Assembly (NCBI RefSeq): GCF_030124145.1
Contig: NZ_JASKMS010000021.1
Span: 1 to 64,000, forward strand
DNA: 64,000 nucleotides
From: Streptomyces sp. 378
GTDB lineage: Bacteria; Actinomycetota; Actinomycetes; Streptomycetales; Streptomycetaceae
Direction: 5' to 3'
The position numbers and the translations under genes are program-made. Positions 51,984 through 60,468 of the stretch are shown piece after piece. Every line of letters starts with the position of its first letter. The stretch's first letter is position 1. Under the pieces are notes generated by a model, which worked only from the letters and a program-made list of their open reading frames with translations, ran no database searches and was not told the DNA's origin.

Positions 51984-53309
51984 TCAGCCGCCGACCTGCT
52001 GGTTGTAGCCGGCCACGATGTTGTCCAGCGCCTTGTCGACCGACTGCTGGCCGTTGATCGCCTTGCCGAGCTCCGTCTTGGTCGGGTCCTCGGTGAGACT
52101 CTTGCCCTTCAGCACCCAGTTCGTCTGCGCGGTGTTGAAGTAGCCGGAGATCGGGGCGTACAGCGGGATCGACTCGTTGTACAGCTTGAACGCCGCCTGC
52201 GCCGCCTCGGACTCGAAGGGGTACTTCGGGTTCAGGCCGCTCTCGACGGGCAGGAACCCTGACGCCTCGCACAGCGCCTTGTAGTGGGCCGGCTCGTACA
52301 GCCAGGACAGGAACTTCGTCGCGGCGGCGGCCGCGTCACCGTTGTTGTTGAAGCCCACCGTCATGCCGCCGCTGTTGACGTCGCTGGCCTGGACCGGCTC
52401 GGCGGGAGTCGGGACGCTCGCCCACTCGAACTTCTTGATGCTCTCCGCGAAGGCGGGAACCTGCCACACGCCGGACCAGTAGGCGACCACGTCACCGCTC
52501 TGGAACATGGCCGACGGGTCGGCACCGCTGGTCCACACCGACTTCGGCATGGTCTTGTCGTCGTTCATCTCGACGAAGCGCTTCACGGCCTTCTTGGTCG
52601 CGGCGTCCACCGAGAACGTGCCGGAGGAGTCCGCGTGGACGTACTTCCCTCCGAGCTCGTACACCATGGCGCGGAGCCGGGAGGGCGACTGGTCGAACGT
52701 GAGGGAGTACTTGGCGCCGGTCTTCTCCCGGACCTTGTCCGCCGCCTTGACGAATTCGGTCCAGGTCCAGGTCTTCTGGGGCGAGGACGGGAAGGAGACG
52801 CCGGCCTTCTCGAAGAGCGACTTGTTGATGAACAGGCCGGACGCGGTGACGTCCGAGGGGATGGACAGCACCTTCCCGGACGAGTCCTTGGCGATGAAGT
52901 TCTTGTTGATCTTGTTGTTCTTGTTGTTGGCGATGGAGCCGAGGTCGATCAGCTTGTTCGCCCAGATCGGGTCCAGCTTCGGCACGGCCGCCACGTCGGG
53001 CAGGGAGTTCGCCTGCGCGGCGTTGCGCAGCTTCGCGTCGTAGCCGTCATAGGGGATGTTGACGAGCTTGACCGTGACGCCGGTTTCCTTCTTGTACTGC
53101 GCCACCATCTTCTTCCAGCCCGCGTCCTGCCCCGGAACCGTGGAGATCCAGAACGTCAGCGACTTGGAGGTCCCACCCGAGCCGGAGTCCGAGCCACCAC
53201 AGGCGGAGAGCAGGAGGGCACCTGCCGTTGCCACGGCAGCGAGGGGAACAACGCGGCGTATGCCGCCGCGGCCGAGTCGGCGCGAGCGCCGCACACCCAG
53301 ACTGGTCAT
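51984..53309 (-). CDS. Sugar-binding lipoprotein of the ABC importer
   Basis: A 441-residue extracellular solute-binding protein (SBP family 1) from ATG 53309. The lipobox is LLLSACGG; the Cys becomes the lipid-modified N-terminus. The mature part begins SKSLTFWISTVPGQDAGWKK and has the usual two-lobe pattern, with the hinge GDVVAYWSGVWQVPAF and the end FLPVESGLNPKYPFESEAAQ. It captures a mono- or oligosaccharide for the MalF/MalG-type permeases. The upstream gap to the ROK regulator is 274 bp and contains a GAAAGCGCTTGT patch (about 53543-53554) that may be a LacI- or ROK-type site. Confidence 0.93.
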   Translation of the reverse strand: MTSLGVRRSRRLGRGGIRRVVPLAAVATAGALLLSACGGSDSGSGGTSKSLTFWISTVPGQDAGWKKMVAQYKKETGVTVKLVNIPYDGYDAKLRNAAQANSLPDVAAVPKLDPIWANKLIDLGSIANNKNNKINKNFIAKDSSGKVLSIPSDVTASGLFINKSLFEKAGVSFPSSPQKTWTWTEFVKAADKVREKTGAKYSLTFDQSPSRLRAMVYELGGKYVHADSSGTFSVDAATKKAVKRFVEMNDDKTMPKSVWTSGADPSAMFQSGDVVAYWSGVWQVPAFAESIKKFEWASVPTPAEPVQASDVNSGGMTVGFNNNGDAAAAATKFLSWLYEPAHYKALCEASGFLPVESGLNPKYPFESEAAQAAFKLYNESIPLYAPISGYFNTAQTNWVLKGKSLTEDPTKTELGKAINGQQSVDKALDNIVAGYNQQVGG

Positions 53310-53543
53310 CTTCAATCCCTTTTCGTCGTAGCGGAAGAAGCACGGCGCCAGCCGAGGCGGCACAGGTGCGTTTCACGGGAGATTTCGCTTTCCGGGGGCA
53401 CGGCCTCGCCCGGCCGCGTCGTCCTGACGGGTGGGGTCCCCGGCCATGACGGCCGACGTCGCACAAGCACGCCCTCGTGCGGCTGCCGTACTTCGCGTAC
53501 GAGCGGGAGGCTCACCCGGAGTCGGCGTCCCGGCCAACTCAGA

Positions 53544-53551
53544 AAGCGCTT
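53544..53551. promoter_or_regulatory. Candidate operator upstream of the sugar ABC operon
   Basis: AAGCGCTT core palindrome inside GAAAGCGCTTGT, 235 bases upstream of the binding-protein start and 33 bases past the ROK stop. The GAAAGCGCTT form is like LacI/CRE-type sites in sugar operons. By eye only. Confidence 0.3.
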
Positions 53552-53583
53552 GTCCGGACATTGGCAGACCGATGGCGCACCCG

Positions 53584-54705
53584 TCAATGCTTCGCCCGCA
53601 CAGCTCCGGTCACGGTTTGAATTCCATGGGCGACGGCGAGCCTGCTGGCGCCCGCCACGGTGCCGGTGTCGCCCACCACACTGCTGACCACCTCTGTGGG
53701 CCAGCTCAGCCGGGCCAGCTCGGCCCGCACTCCCGGCAGGAGCTGCGGGTCCGCGCCGGTGCCGCCACCGAGGACGATCAGGCCGGGGTCCAGCACGGCG
53801 GCGACGGCGGCGGCCAGCCGGCCCACGTCGGCGGCGTGCGCGTCGATCACCGACCGGGCCGTGGCGTGCCCCTGCCCGGCCAGGGCGAGGAGCCGCTCGG
53901 CGGTGCGCGGGCGGGGCCCGTCGGCCTCCTGCCAGGCATCGGCCGCCCGGCGCAGCAGCGTGCGCGAGCCCATGCGCTGCTCCAGGCCCTCGTGGCGCGG
54001 AGCGCGGCTCTCGTCCCAGGGGTAGGGCAGGCGGGCCACCTCACCGGCGGCGCCGTTCGCGCCCCGCAGCACCCGGCCGCCGATGACGACGGCGAGACCG
54101 ATGCCGACGCCGATGCGCAGGTAGCCGAAGGTGTCACGGCCGACGGCGGCGCCTTCGTGCAGTTCGGCGAGGGCGGCGCAGTTGACGTTGTTCTCCAGGT
54201 GGACGGGCACACCCTCGGGCAGCGCGACGGCCATGGCGTCGAAGACCGGGCCGGCCTTGGCGGTCGCCGGGCGCTCCCCGGCACCCTCGTCGTCCCGGGT
54301 GGTGACGTCGCCGACGGCGACGACGACGGCCCGCAGCGGGGCCCCGGCGGGCAGCGCGTCGAGCACCCCGGCGACGGTGCCCGCCGCCTCGGATCGGGAT
54401 CCGGTGTCCTCGGCGAGCAGCGTGCCGTCCAGCGCGCACCCGCGCACCCGCGTCTTGGCGGGCCCCAGATCGACCGCGAGCACGGCCCCGGCGGCCGGGC
54501 CGAGCCGGTAGACGGCGGCGCTGCGGCCGGTGCCGCCGGAGGCCCGCCCGGAGTGAGCGGCGAGGTCCGCGGCCTCGAGCTCGGCCACGGCGGTGGAGAC
54601 GGTCGGCTTGGAAAGGCCCGCACCGGCCGCCAGCTGGGGGCGGGTGGCCGTTCCCGTCCCCGCCAGTACGTCGAACACCACACGGGCACTCTCACTCAGG
54701 TGCAT
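53584..54705 (-). CDS. ROK-family transcriptional regulator
   Basis: A 373-residue protein from ATG 54705. The N-terminal winged helix (about 5-62) has GTATRPQLAAGAGLSKPTVS. The ROK sugar-kinase-like domain follows, with AVLAVDLGPAKTRVRGCALD (phosphate 1) and LRIGVGIGLAVVIGGRVLRG (GxGIG). The usual zinc-binding motif CxCGxxGCxE of ROK proteins is absent: the site reads APRHEGLEQRMG. It probably represses the adjacent sugar importer and the divergent kinase gene in the absence of sugar. An inverted-repeat operator lies in the divergent gap. Confidence 0.9.
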   Translation of the reverse strand: MHLSESARVVFDVLAGTGTATRPQLAAGAGLSKPTVSTAVAELEAADLAAHSGRASGGTGRSAAVYRLGPAAGAVLAVDLGPAKTRVRGCALDGTLLAEDTGSRSEAAGTVAGVLDALPAGAPLRAVVVAVGDVTTRDDEGAGERPATAKAGPVFDAMAVALPEGVPVHLENNVNCAALAELHEGAAVGRDTFGYLRIGVGIGLAVVIGGRVLRGANGAAGEVARLPYPWDESRAPRHEGLEQRMGSRTLLRRAADAWQEADGPRPRTAERLLALAGQGHATARSVIDAHAADVGRLAAAVAAVLDPGLIVLGGGTGADPQLLPGVRAELARLSWPTEVVSSVVGDTGTVAGASRLAVAHGIQTVTGAVRAKH

Positions 54706-54793
54706 GGTCTCCCCAGGTCGTGCTGCGGCCGAGCAGGCGGCCGCGAAGGTCGCGCGGCACCGGGAATTCCGTGCCTCTTGACGCGCACCCTAC

Positions 54794-54817
54794 TTCGTTA
54801 GTTAACTTCCTAACGAA
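54794..54817. promoter_or_regulatory. ROK-type operator and promoter in the divergent gap
   Basis: TTCGTTAG-N8-CTAACGAA (arms 54794-54801 and 54810-54817) is a perfect 8-bp inverted repeat, AT-rich in a GC-rich genome. TTAGTTAAC-N-CTAAC sites are the known form of ROK operators. On the plus strand a TTGACG -35 (54778-54783) and TTAACT -10 (54802-54807) with an 18-base spacer put the -10 inside the operator. It controls the kinase gene and/or the ROK gene. Confidence 0.7.
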
Positions 54818-54946
54818 CTTCACGGTACTCGCCTGCCGTGCTCGACAGAAGCCCGTCCCGGGGCTTCCCGACCTCTTCAACTGCCGTGGTCCGACGTGCG
54901 GTTCGCCTGCCGTTCGCCGTGTCCGCGCAACGACGAAAGAGGACCC

Positions 54947-55846
54947 GTGCAGGACTCCACGCCTTACGCGGTCGGTATCGACGTGGGCGGCACCAAGACG
55001 CATCTGCGCGCCTTCGCGGACGGCGAGGACCTCGTCGACCGCGTCCGCAGCAGTACCGGATGGCGGCCGCACGACTCCGGGGCCGCCGCCGACTGGCTGG
55101 CCGCTCTGGTCGCCGACGCCCTGCCTCCCGACGTACGGCCGTCCGCGCTCGCCGTGGGCGGCCACGCCTGTGAGACACCACGCCAGTGCGCGGGGATCCG
55201 GGCCGCGCTTCAGGAGCGGCTGGGGGTCCCCGCCCTGGTCGTGGGCGACGCCGAGCTGCTCGTGCCCGCCGCGGGGCTGGACAAGGGCGTCGGCCTGGTC
55301 GCCGGCACCGGTTCGGTCGCCGTGGGGCGACTGTCCGACGGTGCTCCGGTCCAGGTCGGCGGCTGGGGCGCGGTACTCGGCGACGAGGGCGGCGCGGCCG
55401 GCCTGGTCCGTGAGGCCGCACGGGCCGTCTGGGCCGCGCACGACCGCGGGGAGGAGCCCGACGCCCTGGCGAGCGGGCTGGTCGCCGCGTTCGGGGTGGC
55501 CGAGGTGCCCGCGCTCGGAGCCGCCCTGGAGGCCGCCGTCGACGTCTCCGCGGAGTGGGGCCGCCGCTCCCCCGCCGTGTTCGCCGCCGCAGCGGCGGGC
55601 TCACCGCTCGCCCGGGCCGTGATCGCCGAGGGCGGACGGGCGCTCGCCGGGCTGGTCGTACGGCTGGCCGCACGCGGCGTCCCGGTGGACGACGTGGTGG
55701 TGGCGGGCGGCACCGTGCTCGCCCAGCCCGCCCTGTACGAGGCGTTCACCGCCGCGCTCGCCGAGTCCCTGCCCGGGGCCCGGCCGCAGCCGTTGCGCGT
55801 GCCGCCGGTCGAGGGCGCGCTGGCCCTGGCCCGTTCGCTTCTGTGA
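54947..55846 (+). CDS. BadF/NagK-type sugar kinase
   Basis: A 299-residue ASKHA-fold kinase from GTG 54947 (AAAGAGGA ahead). Phosphate-1 motif AVGIDVGGTKTHLRAF, phosphate-2 motif GLVAGTGSVAVGRLSD and adenosine motif VVVAGGTVLAQ; the GDEGGAAGLV segment is typical of the N-acetylglucosamine kinase group of the BadF/BadG/BcrA/BcrD ATPase family. It likely phosphorylates an amino sugar. It is divergent from the ROK gene and shares its operator, so kinase, regulator and importer probably form one amino-sugar or oligosaccharide regulon. Confidence 0.87.
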   Translation: MQDSTPYAVGIDVGGTKTHLRAFADGEDLVDRVRSSTGWRPHDSGAAADWLAALVADALPPDVRPSALAVGGHACETPRQCAGIRAALQERLGVPALVVGDAELLVPAAGLDKGVGLVAGTGSVAVGRLSDGAPVQVGGWGAVLGDEGGAAGLVREAARAVWAAHDRGEEPDALASGLVAAFGVAEVPALGAALEAAVDVSAEWGRRSPAVFAAAAAGSPLARAVIAEGGRALAGLVVRLAARGVPVDDVVVAGGTVLAQPALYEAFTAALAESLPGARPQPLRVPPVEGALALARSLL

Positions 55847-56057
55847 GCCCGGCCGCCGCCGTTCACCATCCGGACACGGTCTGGTGGCCGAACCCTCGCC
55901 GAAGGGTCACCACACGGCCGTAGATCTTCGCTCGTACGTACCAGGTGCCACAGAAACCATCAGAAGCAGCACATGCAGATTCCCCGGCCGCAACGGCCGA
56001 AGCTCCGTCGCTCCACGCCATGACACCTTCCTCGCAGAATTCCAGAGAGGCACACCC

Positions 56058-57977
56058 ATGCCGTCATCAGCCGGGCACCGCTCCCCCACCACCGTCGACA
56101 GGCGGGGCTTCCTCAGGACCTCCCTCGGCGCCTCGGCGGGCCTGATCGCCGCACCCACCGTCGTGTCGTGGCTCGGCGCGGCGGACGCCAAGGCCGCCAC
56201 GGGCTTGGCCGCGTTCGTCGACGACTACACGTCGAACGTCGTCACGAACCAGACCCCCGAGACCAACGCCGTCGTCCGGATCCTGGGCGGCATGGCGAAG
56301 GTGTGGAAGACCGGCGACGCCTGGGACAACGGCCGGGTCCTGGACCGCGAGGTGCTGCGCGCGAACATGCGCTACTGCGCCCGCGTCACCCAGGCCCGCA
56401 CCGAGGCGCAGGCGAAGGATGCCTTCCTCTACGACCGTCAGCACCAGAGCTACGCCATGATCGGCGGTCTCGGCCCGCTCGCCGGGCTGTACAAGGCGGG
56501 CGCCAAGGCGGTCACGTCGATCACCACCGCCCCGGACGGCACTCCCCCCGGGAAGATCAGCGACAGCCTGCCCGCCGACGCCCCGGCCGGGTCCGCCCTC
56601 GGGGCCGGCTCGTACGACTCGGACCTCGGCCGGGTGGCCAGGCTGGTGGACACCGTGCGCGGGCCGTTCGCCTCGAGCAACCCGGCCAAGTACACCTTCC
56701 AGTACCCGCGCCCGTGGCGGATGAACGAGGACAGCGAGGTCGTCGACACCGGCAGGAAGGACGCCCTCGGCTACCCGGTGTACGACTCGGACGTGGTCGT
56801 CGCCCCGCAGTTGCTGCGCCAGCGCTCCGAGAACGCGGAGGAGGACGGCGGTTTCCCCAGCGGCCACACCAACGCCTTCCACCTGGCCGCTCTGGCCCTG
56901 GCGTACGCGGTGCCCGAGCGGTTCCAGGAGCTCGTGACGCGGGCGTTCGAGCTCAGCCACACCCGGATCATGGCGGGCATGCACTCCACCGTCGACGTCA
57001 TCGGCGGCCGGATCATGGCCACCGCCCTGACCGCCGCGGCGCTTGCGGACCCGGCGAACGCGGAGCTCAAGGCCGCGGCCCGCGCCCAGGCCCTCGCCTA
57101 CTTCACGCAGCGGACCGGTACGACGGCGGACACGCTGTACGACTATGCCCACCCGGGCGCCGGGGACGTCTACGCCGACCGCGAGGCCAACGCCCGTGCG
57201 GTGAGGTCCCGGCTGACGTACGTCCTGCCGCGCCGCGGCCGCAAGGACCCGCTCACCTCCGTGCCCAAGGGCGCGGAGGTGCTGCTGGAGACACGGCTGC
57301 CGTACCTGACCGCGGCCCAGCGGCGCGAGGTGCTGCGGACGACCGCGCTGCCCTCCGGGTACGTCCTGCTGGACGGCCTCGAGCAGTGGGGCCGGCTCAA
57401 CCTGTTCGCCGCGGCGGACGGTTACGGCGCCTTCGACCGGGACGTCATCGTGACGCTGGACGCGGCGGCCGGGGGCTTCCACGCGGCCGACAGCTGGCGC
57501 AACGACATCGAGGGAGACGGCGGGCTGACCAAGCGCGGCACGGGCACGCTCACGCTCGCGGGCCACAACCGCTACCGCGGCGGGACCGCCGTCGAGGCCG
57601 GCACACTGGTCGCCGCCTCGCCGAACGCCCTGGGAGAGGGCGACGTCCGGGTCACGGGCGGCACGCTGCGCGCGGACAAGGTGCTGCGGGTGCGCGGCTC
57701 GTACGTCCAGGAGTGCGAGTCCACGCTGGAGTTGCCGCTGCGCCGGAACCACGGCCCGGCGCTCAGGGTGGGCCGACGGGTCCTGCTGGGCCGGGACAGT
57801 GTGCTGTCGCTGCGGCTGGACGCCGAGCGGCCGCCGGTCGCGGGGACCACCGTCCCGGTGCTGTCCGCTTCACGGGTGCGCGGCCGGTTCGACCGTGTGG
57901 AGCTGGACTCGCAGACGCTGCGGGCCGTGCCCGTCCACACCGCTGACGGTCTGTCGGTACGACTCGTGAGGCGGTAG
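56058..57977 (+). CDS. Tat-secreted PAP2-type acid phosphatase with C-terminal beta-strand repeat
   Basis: A 639-residue exported protein from ATG 56058 (AGAGAGG ahead). The Tat signal is DRRGFLRTS with cleavage near AKA-AT. The PAP2 phosphatase domain (about 170-345) has KYTFQYPRP (KX6RP), GGFPSGHTNAF and SHTRIMAGMHSTVDVIGGR (HX3D). From about 500 an autotransporter-associated beta-strand repeat (GGLTKRGTGTLTLAGHNRYR and GGTAVEAGTLVAAS) is fused on. It should hydrolyse phosphate esters outside the cell. Fusion with a passenger-type repeat, best known from Gram-negative autotransporters, is unusual here. Confidence 0.88.
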   Translation: MPSSAGHRSPTTVDRRGFLRTSLGASAGLIAAPTVVSWLGAADAKAATGLAAFVDDYTSNVVTNQTPETNAVVRILGGMAKVWKTGDAWDNGRVLDREVLRANMRYCARVTQARTEAQAKDAFLYDRQHQSYAMIGGLGPLAGLYKAGAKAVTSITTAPDGTPPGKISDSLPADAPAGSALGAGSYDSDLGRVARLVDTVRGPFASSNPAKYTFQYPRPWRMNEDSEVVDTGRKDALGYPVYDSDVVVAPQLLRQRSENAEEDGGFPSGHTNAFHLAALALAYAVPERFQELVTRAFELSHTRIMAGMHSTVDVIGGRIMATALTAAALADPANAELKAAARAQALAYFTQRTGTTADTLYDYAHPGAGDVYADREANARAVRSRLTYVLPRRGRKDPLTSVPKGAEVLLETRLPYLTAAQRREVLRTTALPSGYVLLDGLEQWGRLNLFAAADGYGAFDRDVIVTLDAAAGGFHAADSWRNDIEGDGGLTKRGTGTLTLAGHNRYRGGTAVEAGTLVAASPNALGEGDVRVTGGTLRADKVLRVRGSYVQECESTLELPLRRNHGPALRVGRRVLLGRDSVLSLRLDAERPPVAGTTVPVLSASRVRGRFDRVELDSQTLRAVPVHTADGLSVRLVRR

Positions 57978-58013
57978 CGCTTTCCACGGCGGGGGCTGAT
58001 GCAGAGTGGGTCC

Positions 58014-59678
58014 ATGAGGGACCTCTGGATCGCTCCCGCCGTTCCCCGGCCCGTGTCGCCCTCACCCCCTGCCCGCCCCGCGCGCCGGCCCGTCGGACGG
58101 TGGCCGGTGCCGCTCCTGGTGGCCCTGCTGCTCGCCCAGATGGCCTTCGCGATGGTCACGACCGCCGTGCGGCAGACCCCGACGATCGACGAACCGGTGT
58201 ACGTGGGCGCCGCCGCGCAGTACGTGCGCGAACACCGGCTGCGGCACAACCCCGAGCATCCCCCGCTGGGCAAGCTGGTCATCGGTGCGGGCGTCGCCCT
58301 CGCGGATCCGAAGGCCGGCCCTGATGTCGCGGGGGACCAGGGGGAGTCGGGCCGGCAGCTGCTGTACGAGTCGGGCAACGACCCCTGGCGGCTGATGCTG
58401 TGGGCCCGACTTCCGGTGATCGCGCTGACTCTGTCGTTCGGGCTGGTGGTGTTCGCCTTCGCCCGGGACCTGGCCGGGCTCGCCGGGGGGTCGGCCGCGC
58501 TCGCGCTGTACTGCTTCTCCCCCGACGTCATCGCCCACGGCTCGCTCGCCACGCTGGACGTGCCGGCCGCCGGGTTCGTCCTGACGTCGGCGTGGCTGCT
58601 GTGGCGGGCGCGCCGGAGGCCACGGCTGTATGTGCCGCTCGCGGGAGTGGCGTCGGGTGCCGCGTCGGCCACGAAGATGAGTGCGTTGCCCGCTGTGCCG
58701 GTGCTGATGGTGCTGGCCGGGGTGTCGGTGTGGCACGCGTCCGCGGGAGGCCGGCGACTTCCGCGGGCGGTCGCCGCCGCGGGCCTGGTGGCCCTGGCCG
58801 CGATCGCGCTCGTGTGGGCCACGTATCTGGTGGTCGATCCGCGGTTGCGCTGGACTCCGGAGCAGCATGTGCCGGTGGTGCGCGGACTGCGGGGACTGCT
58901 GGTCGGGGCGATGCCGTTCCCGGAGGCCTACCGCGACGGGATGCGCGTGCAGTTCGGTCTGGAGAACCGGCCCTGGCAGGGCTTTCTGTTCGGGCGACGC
59001 TACGACGGCTCGCTCTGGTACTACCTGCCGGCCGCGCTGCTGGTGAAGACCCCGCTGGGGGTGCTCGCGCTGTGGGCCGGGGGCGCCGGGGCGGTCGTCG
59101 CGGTCCGACGGCTGCGGCCCGCCGCACCGTATGTGCTGGCGGCTCCGCTGGTGCTGCTGGTGGCGGCCATGCAGGCGGCGCGGGACCTGGGGACCCGGTA
59201 CGCCGTGTTCCTGCCGCTGTTCCTGGCGGTCGCGGCGGGCTGCGCGCTGGTGGTGCGGCGGCGGTGGGTGTCCGTGGGAGTGGCCGTGCTGGTGGCGTTC
59301 ACCGCCGTCGGTTCGGTCCGGGCGTACCCCTACTATCTGCCGTACTCCAATGAGGCGTTCGGGGGGCCGGGCAGGACCCGGGAGTGGTTGCACGACTCGA
59401 ACGTGGACTGGGGGCAGGATCTGGGGCGGCTCGCGGAGCGGCTCCGCGACCGGTACCCGGGTGAGCGGGTGTGGCTCGTGTACAAGGGCAGCGGGGTGCC
59501 GTCCTTCTACGGCATCCGCGCCTCGGACCCCCTGCGGGTGCCGGTGCGTGAGGTGCGCGGGCTGCTGGTCGTGTCCGATTCGGCCGCCGCGAAGGCCACG
59601 GGGCGGCTGGCCGGGTTGCTCCGCGGCAGCCGCCCCGTCGACGATGTCGGGCACTCGATCACGGTGTATCGCCGGTGA
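58014..59678 (+). CDS. GT-C-type membrane glycosyltransferase (ArnT/PMT-like)
   Basis: A 554-residue polytopic protein. ATG 58014 is taken; ATG 57999, five codons upstream, is possible. About ten membrane helices are present. The first external loop, VRQTPTIDEPVYVGAAAQYV, carries the Asp-Glu pair of GT-C transferases. HNPEHPPLGKLVIGAGVAL is the typical second external motif of the PMT/ArnT group. The C-terminal part has the WLHDSNVDWGQDLGRLAERL segment. It likely moves a sugar from polyprenyl phosphate onto a protein or envelope polymer outside the membrane. The PAP2 gene lies only 36 bases upstream, so cotranscription is likely. Confidence 0.83.
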   Translation: MRDLWIAPAVPRPVSPSPPARPARRPVGRWPVPLLVALLLAQMAFAMVTTAVRQTPTIDEPVYVGAAAQYVREHRLRHNPEHPPLGKLVIGAGVALADPKAGPDVAGDQGESGRQLLYESGNDPWRLMLWARLPVIALTLSFGLVVFAFARDLAGLAGGSAALALYCFSPDVIAHGSLATLDVPAAGFVLTSAWLLWRARRRPRLYVPLAGVASGAASATKMSALPAVPVLMVLAGVSVWHASAGGRRLPRAVAAAGLVALAAIALVWATYLVVDPRLRWTPEQHVPVVRGLRGLLVGAMPFPEAYRDGMRVQFGLENRPWQGFLFGRRYDGSLWYYLPAALLVKTPLGVLALWAGGAGAVVAVRRLRPAAPYVLAAPLVLLVAAMQAARDLGTRYAVFLPLFLAVAAGCALVVRRRWVSVGVAVLVAFTAVGSVRAYPYYLPYSNEAFGGPGRTREWLHDSNVDWGQDLGRLAERLRDRYPGERVWLVYKGSGVPSFYGIRASDPLRVPVREVRGLLVVSDSAAAKATGRLAGLLRGSRPVDDVGHSITVYRR

Positions 59679-59697
59679 GTGCGCGAGGACGCGTGGA

Positions 59698-60099
59698 TCA
59701 GTGGGTCGCGTGGAAGAACCCGTCCGCGCTGACATACCGCATGACCCGGCCTGCCACCCGGTAACGGCCGTTGGGCACGTCGGTGCACCTCGCCACGTGG
59801 ACCGCCAGCGGCCCGGCGAACTCGTAGCCGCGGCGTTCGGCGTGCCGGGACAGGCTGTCGGTGAGGACCTGACCCACGTCCGTGCCGGTGCGGGTCAGGC
59901 AGTCGTGCACGTCGTCGGGCAGTTCCACGTCGTAGGCGTTGGGGACCATGACGCGGCCCTCACCGCACACGACGGCGTTGTCGTCGCACTCGCGTCGCAG
60001 CGCGTCGAGGATCTCGACCGGTTCCTTGTCCAGGAGCCGCGCCCACAGCGCGTCCCATCGGTTCTCCAGGGCCTGTTCCAGCGCACTCAGCGCACCCAT
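59698..60099 (-). CDS. Stand-alone DUF3662 (FhaA N-terminal-like) protein
   Basis: A 133-residue protein from ATG 60099. It matches the domain that precedes the FHA domain in mycobacterial FhaA: ALEQALENRWDALWARLLDK, PVEILDALRRECDDNAVVCG and GRVMVPNAYDVELPDDVHDC. Here there is no FHA domain. In FhaA this part acts in cell-wall control by partner kinases. It may work as a stand-alone adaptor. It is convergent with the GT-C gene. Confidence 0.83.
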   Translation of the reverse strand: MGALSALEQALENRWDALWARLLDKEPVEILDALRRECDDNAVVCGEGRVMVPNAYDVELPDDVHDCLTRTGTDVGQVLTDSLSRHAERRGYEFAGPLAVHVARCTDVPNGRYRVAGRVMRYVSADGFFHATH

Positions 60100-60152
60100 G
60101 CCGTCTCTCCTGCCGGGAACGTCGTCGGTCGGGTCGGGATGCCGGGGATGCC

Positions 60153-60314
60153 CTACCGGTCGTCGTAGTCATCAGGGCGGACCTCGGCCTCCTCCAGGGC
60201 CTCGCGCATCGTGCGGCCGGTCCCGCCCTGCGCCCGGGAGCGGTCCTCGTCGCGGTGTTCCAGCAGCTCGTCGGTGGTCTTCGTCTTGGGCCGGTTCTCC
60301 TCGGGGACGGTCAT
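60153..60314 (-). CDS. Small charged protein of unknown function
   Basis: A 53-residue protein from ATG 60314, with GAGGAG about 8 bases ahead. The sequence TKTTDELLEHRDEDRSRAQG, then TGRTMREALEEAEVRPDDY, is highly polar and probably disordered. It resembles short Streptomyces proteins annotated as hypothetical. It is divergent from the RpiR gene and sits upstream of the DUF3662 gene in the same direction (53-base gap). Confidence 0.6.
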   Translation of the reverse strand: MTVPEENRPKTKTTDELLEHRDEDRSRAQGGTGRTMREALEEAEVRPDDYDDR

Positions 60315-60468
60315 TCGCTGACTCCTCTCGTGATCGTGTGCGGCGGCGGGTTCCCGCCCGGCGTACGGGTAACCCCGTGCGGGGCAGCTCATGCGCCCGG
60401 AAGAAGCCCTGGTCACCACGGTGCGTGAGCTATGTTGAACGTCCGTGGGAGACGAAGGAGGCGCACCG

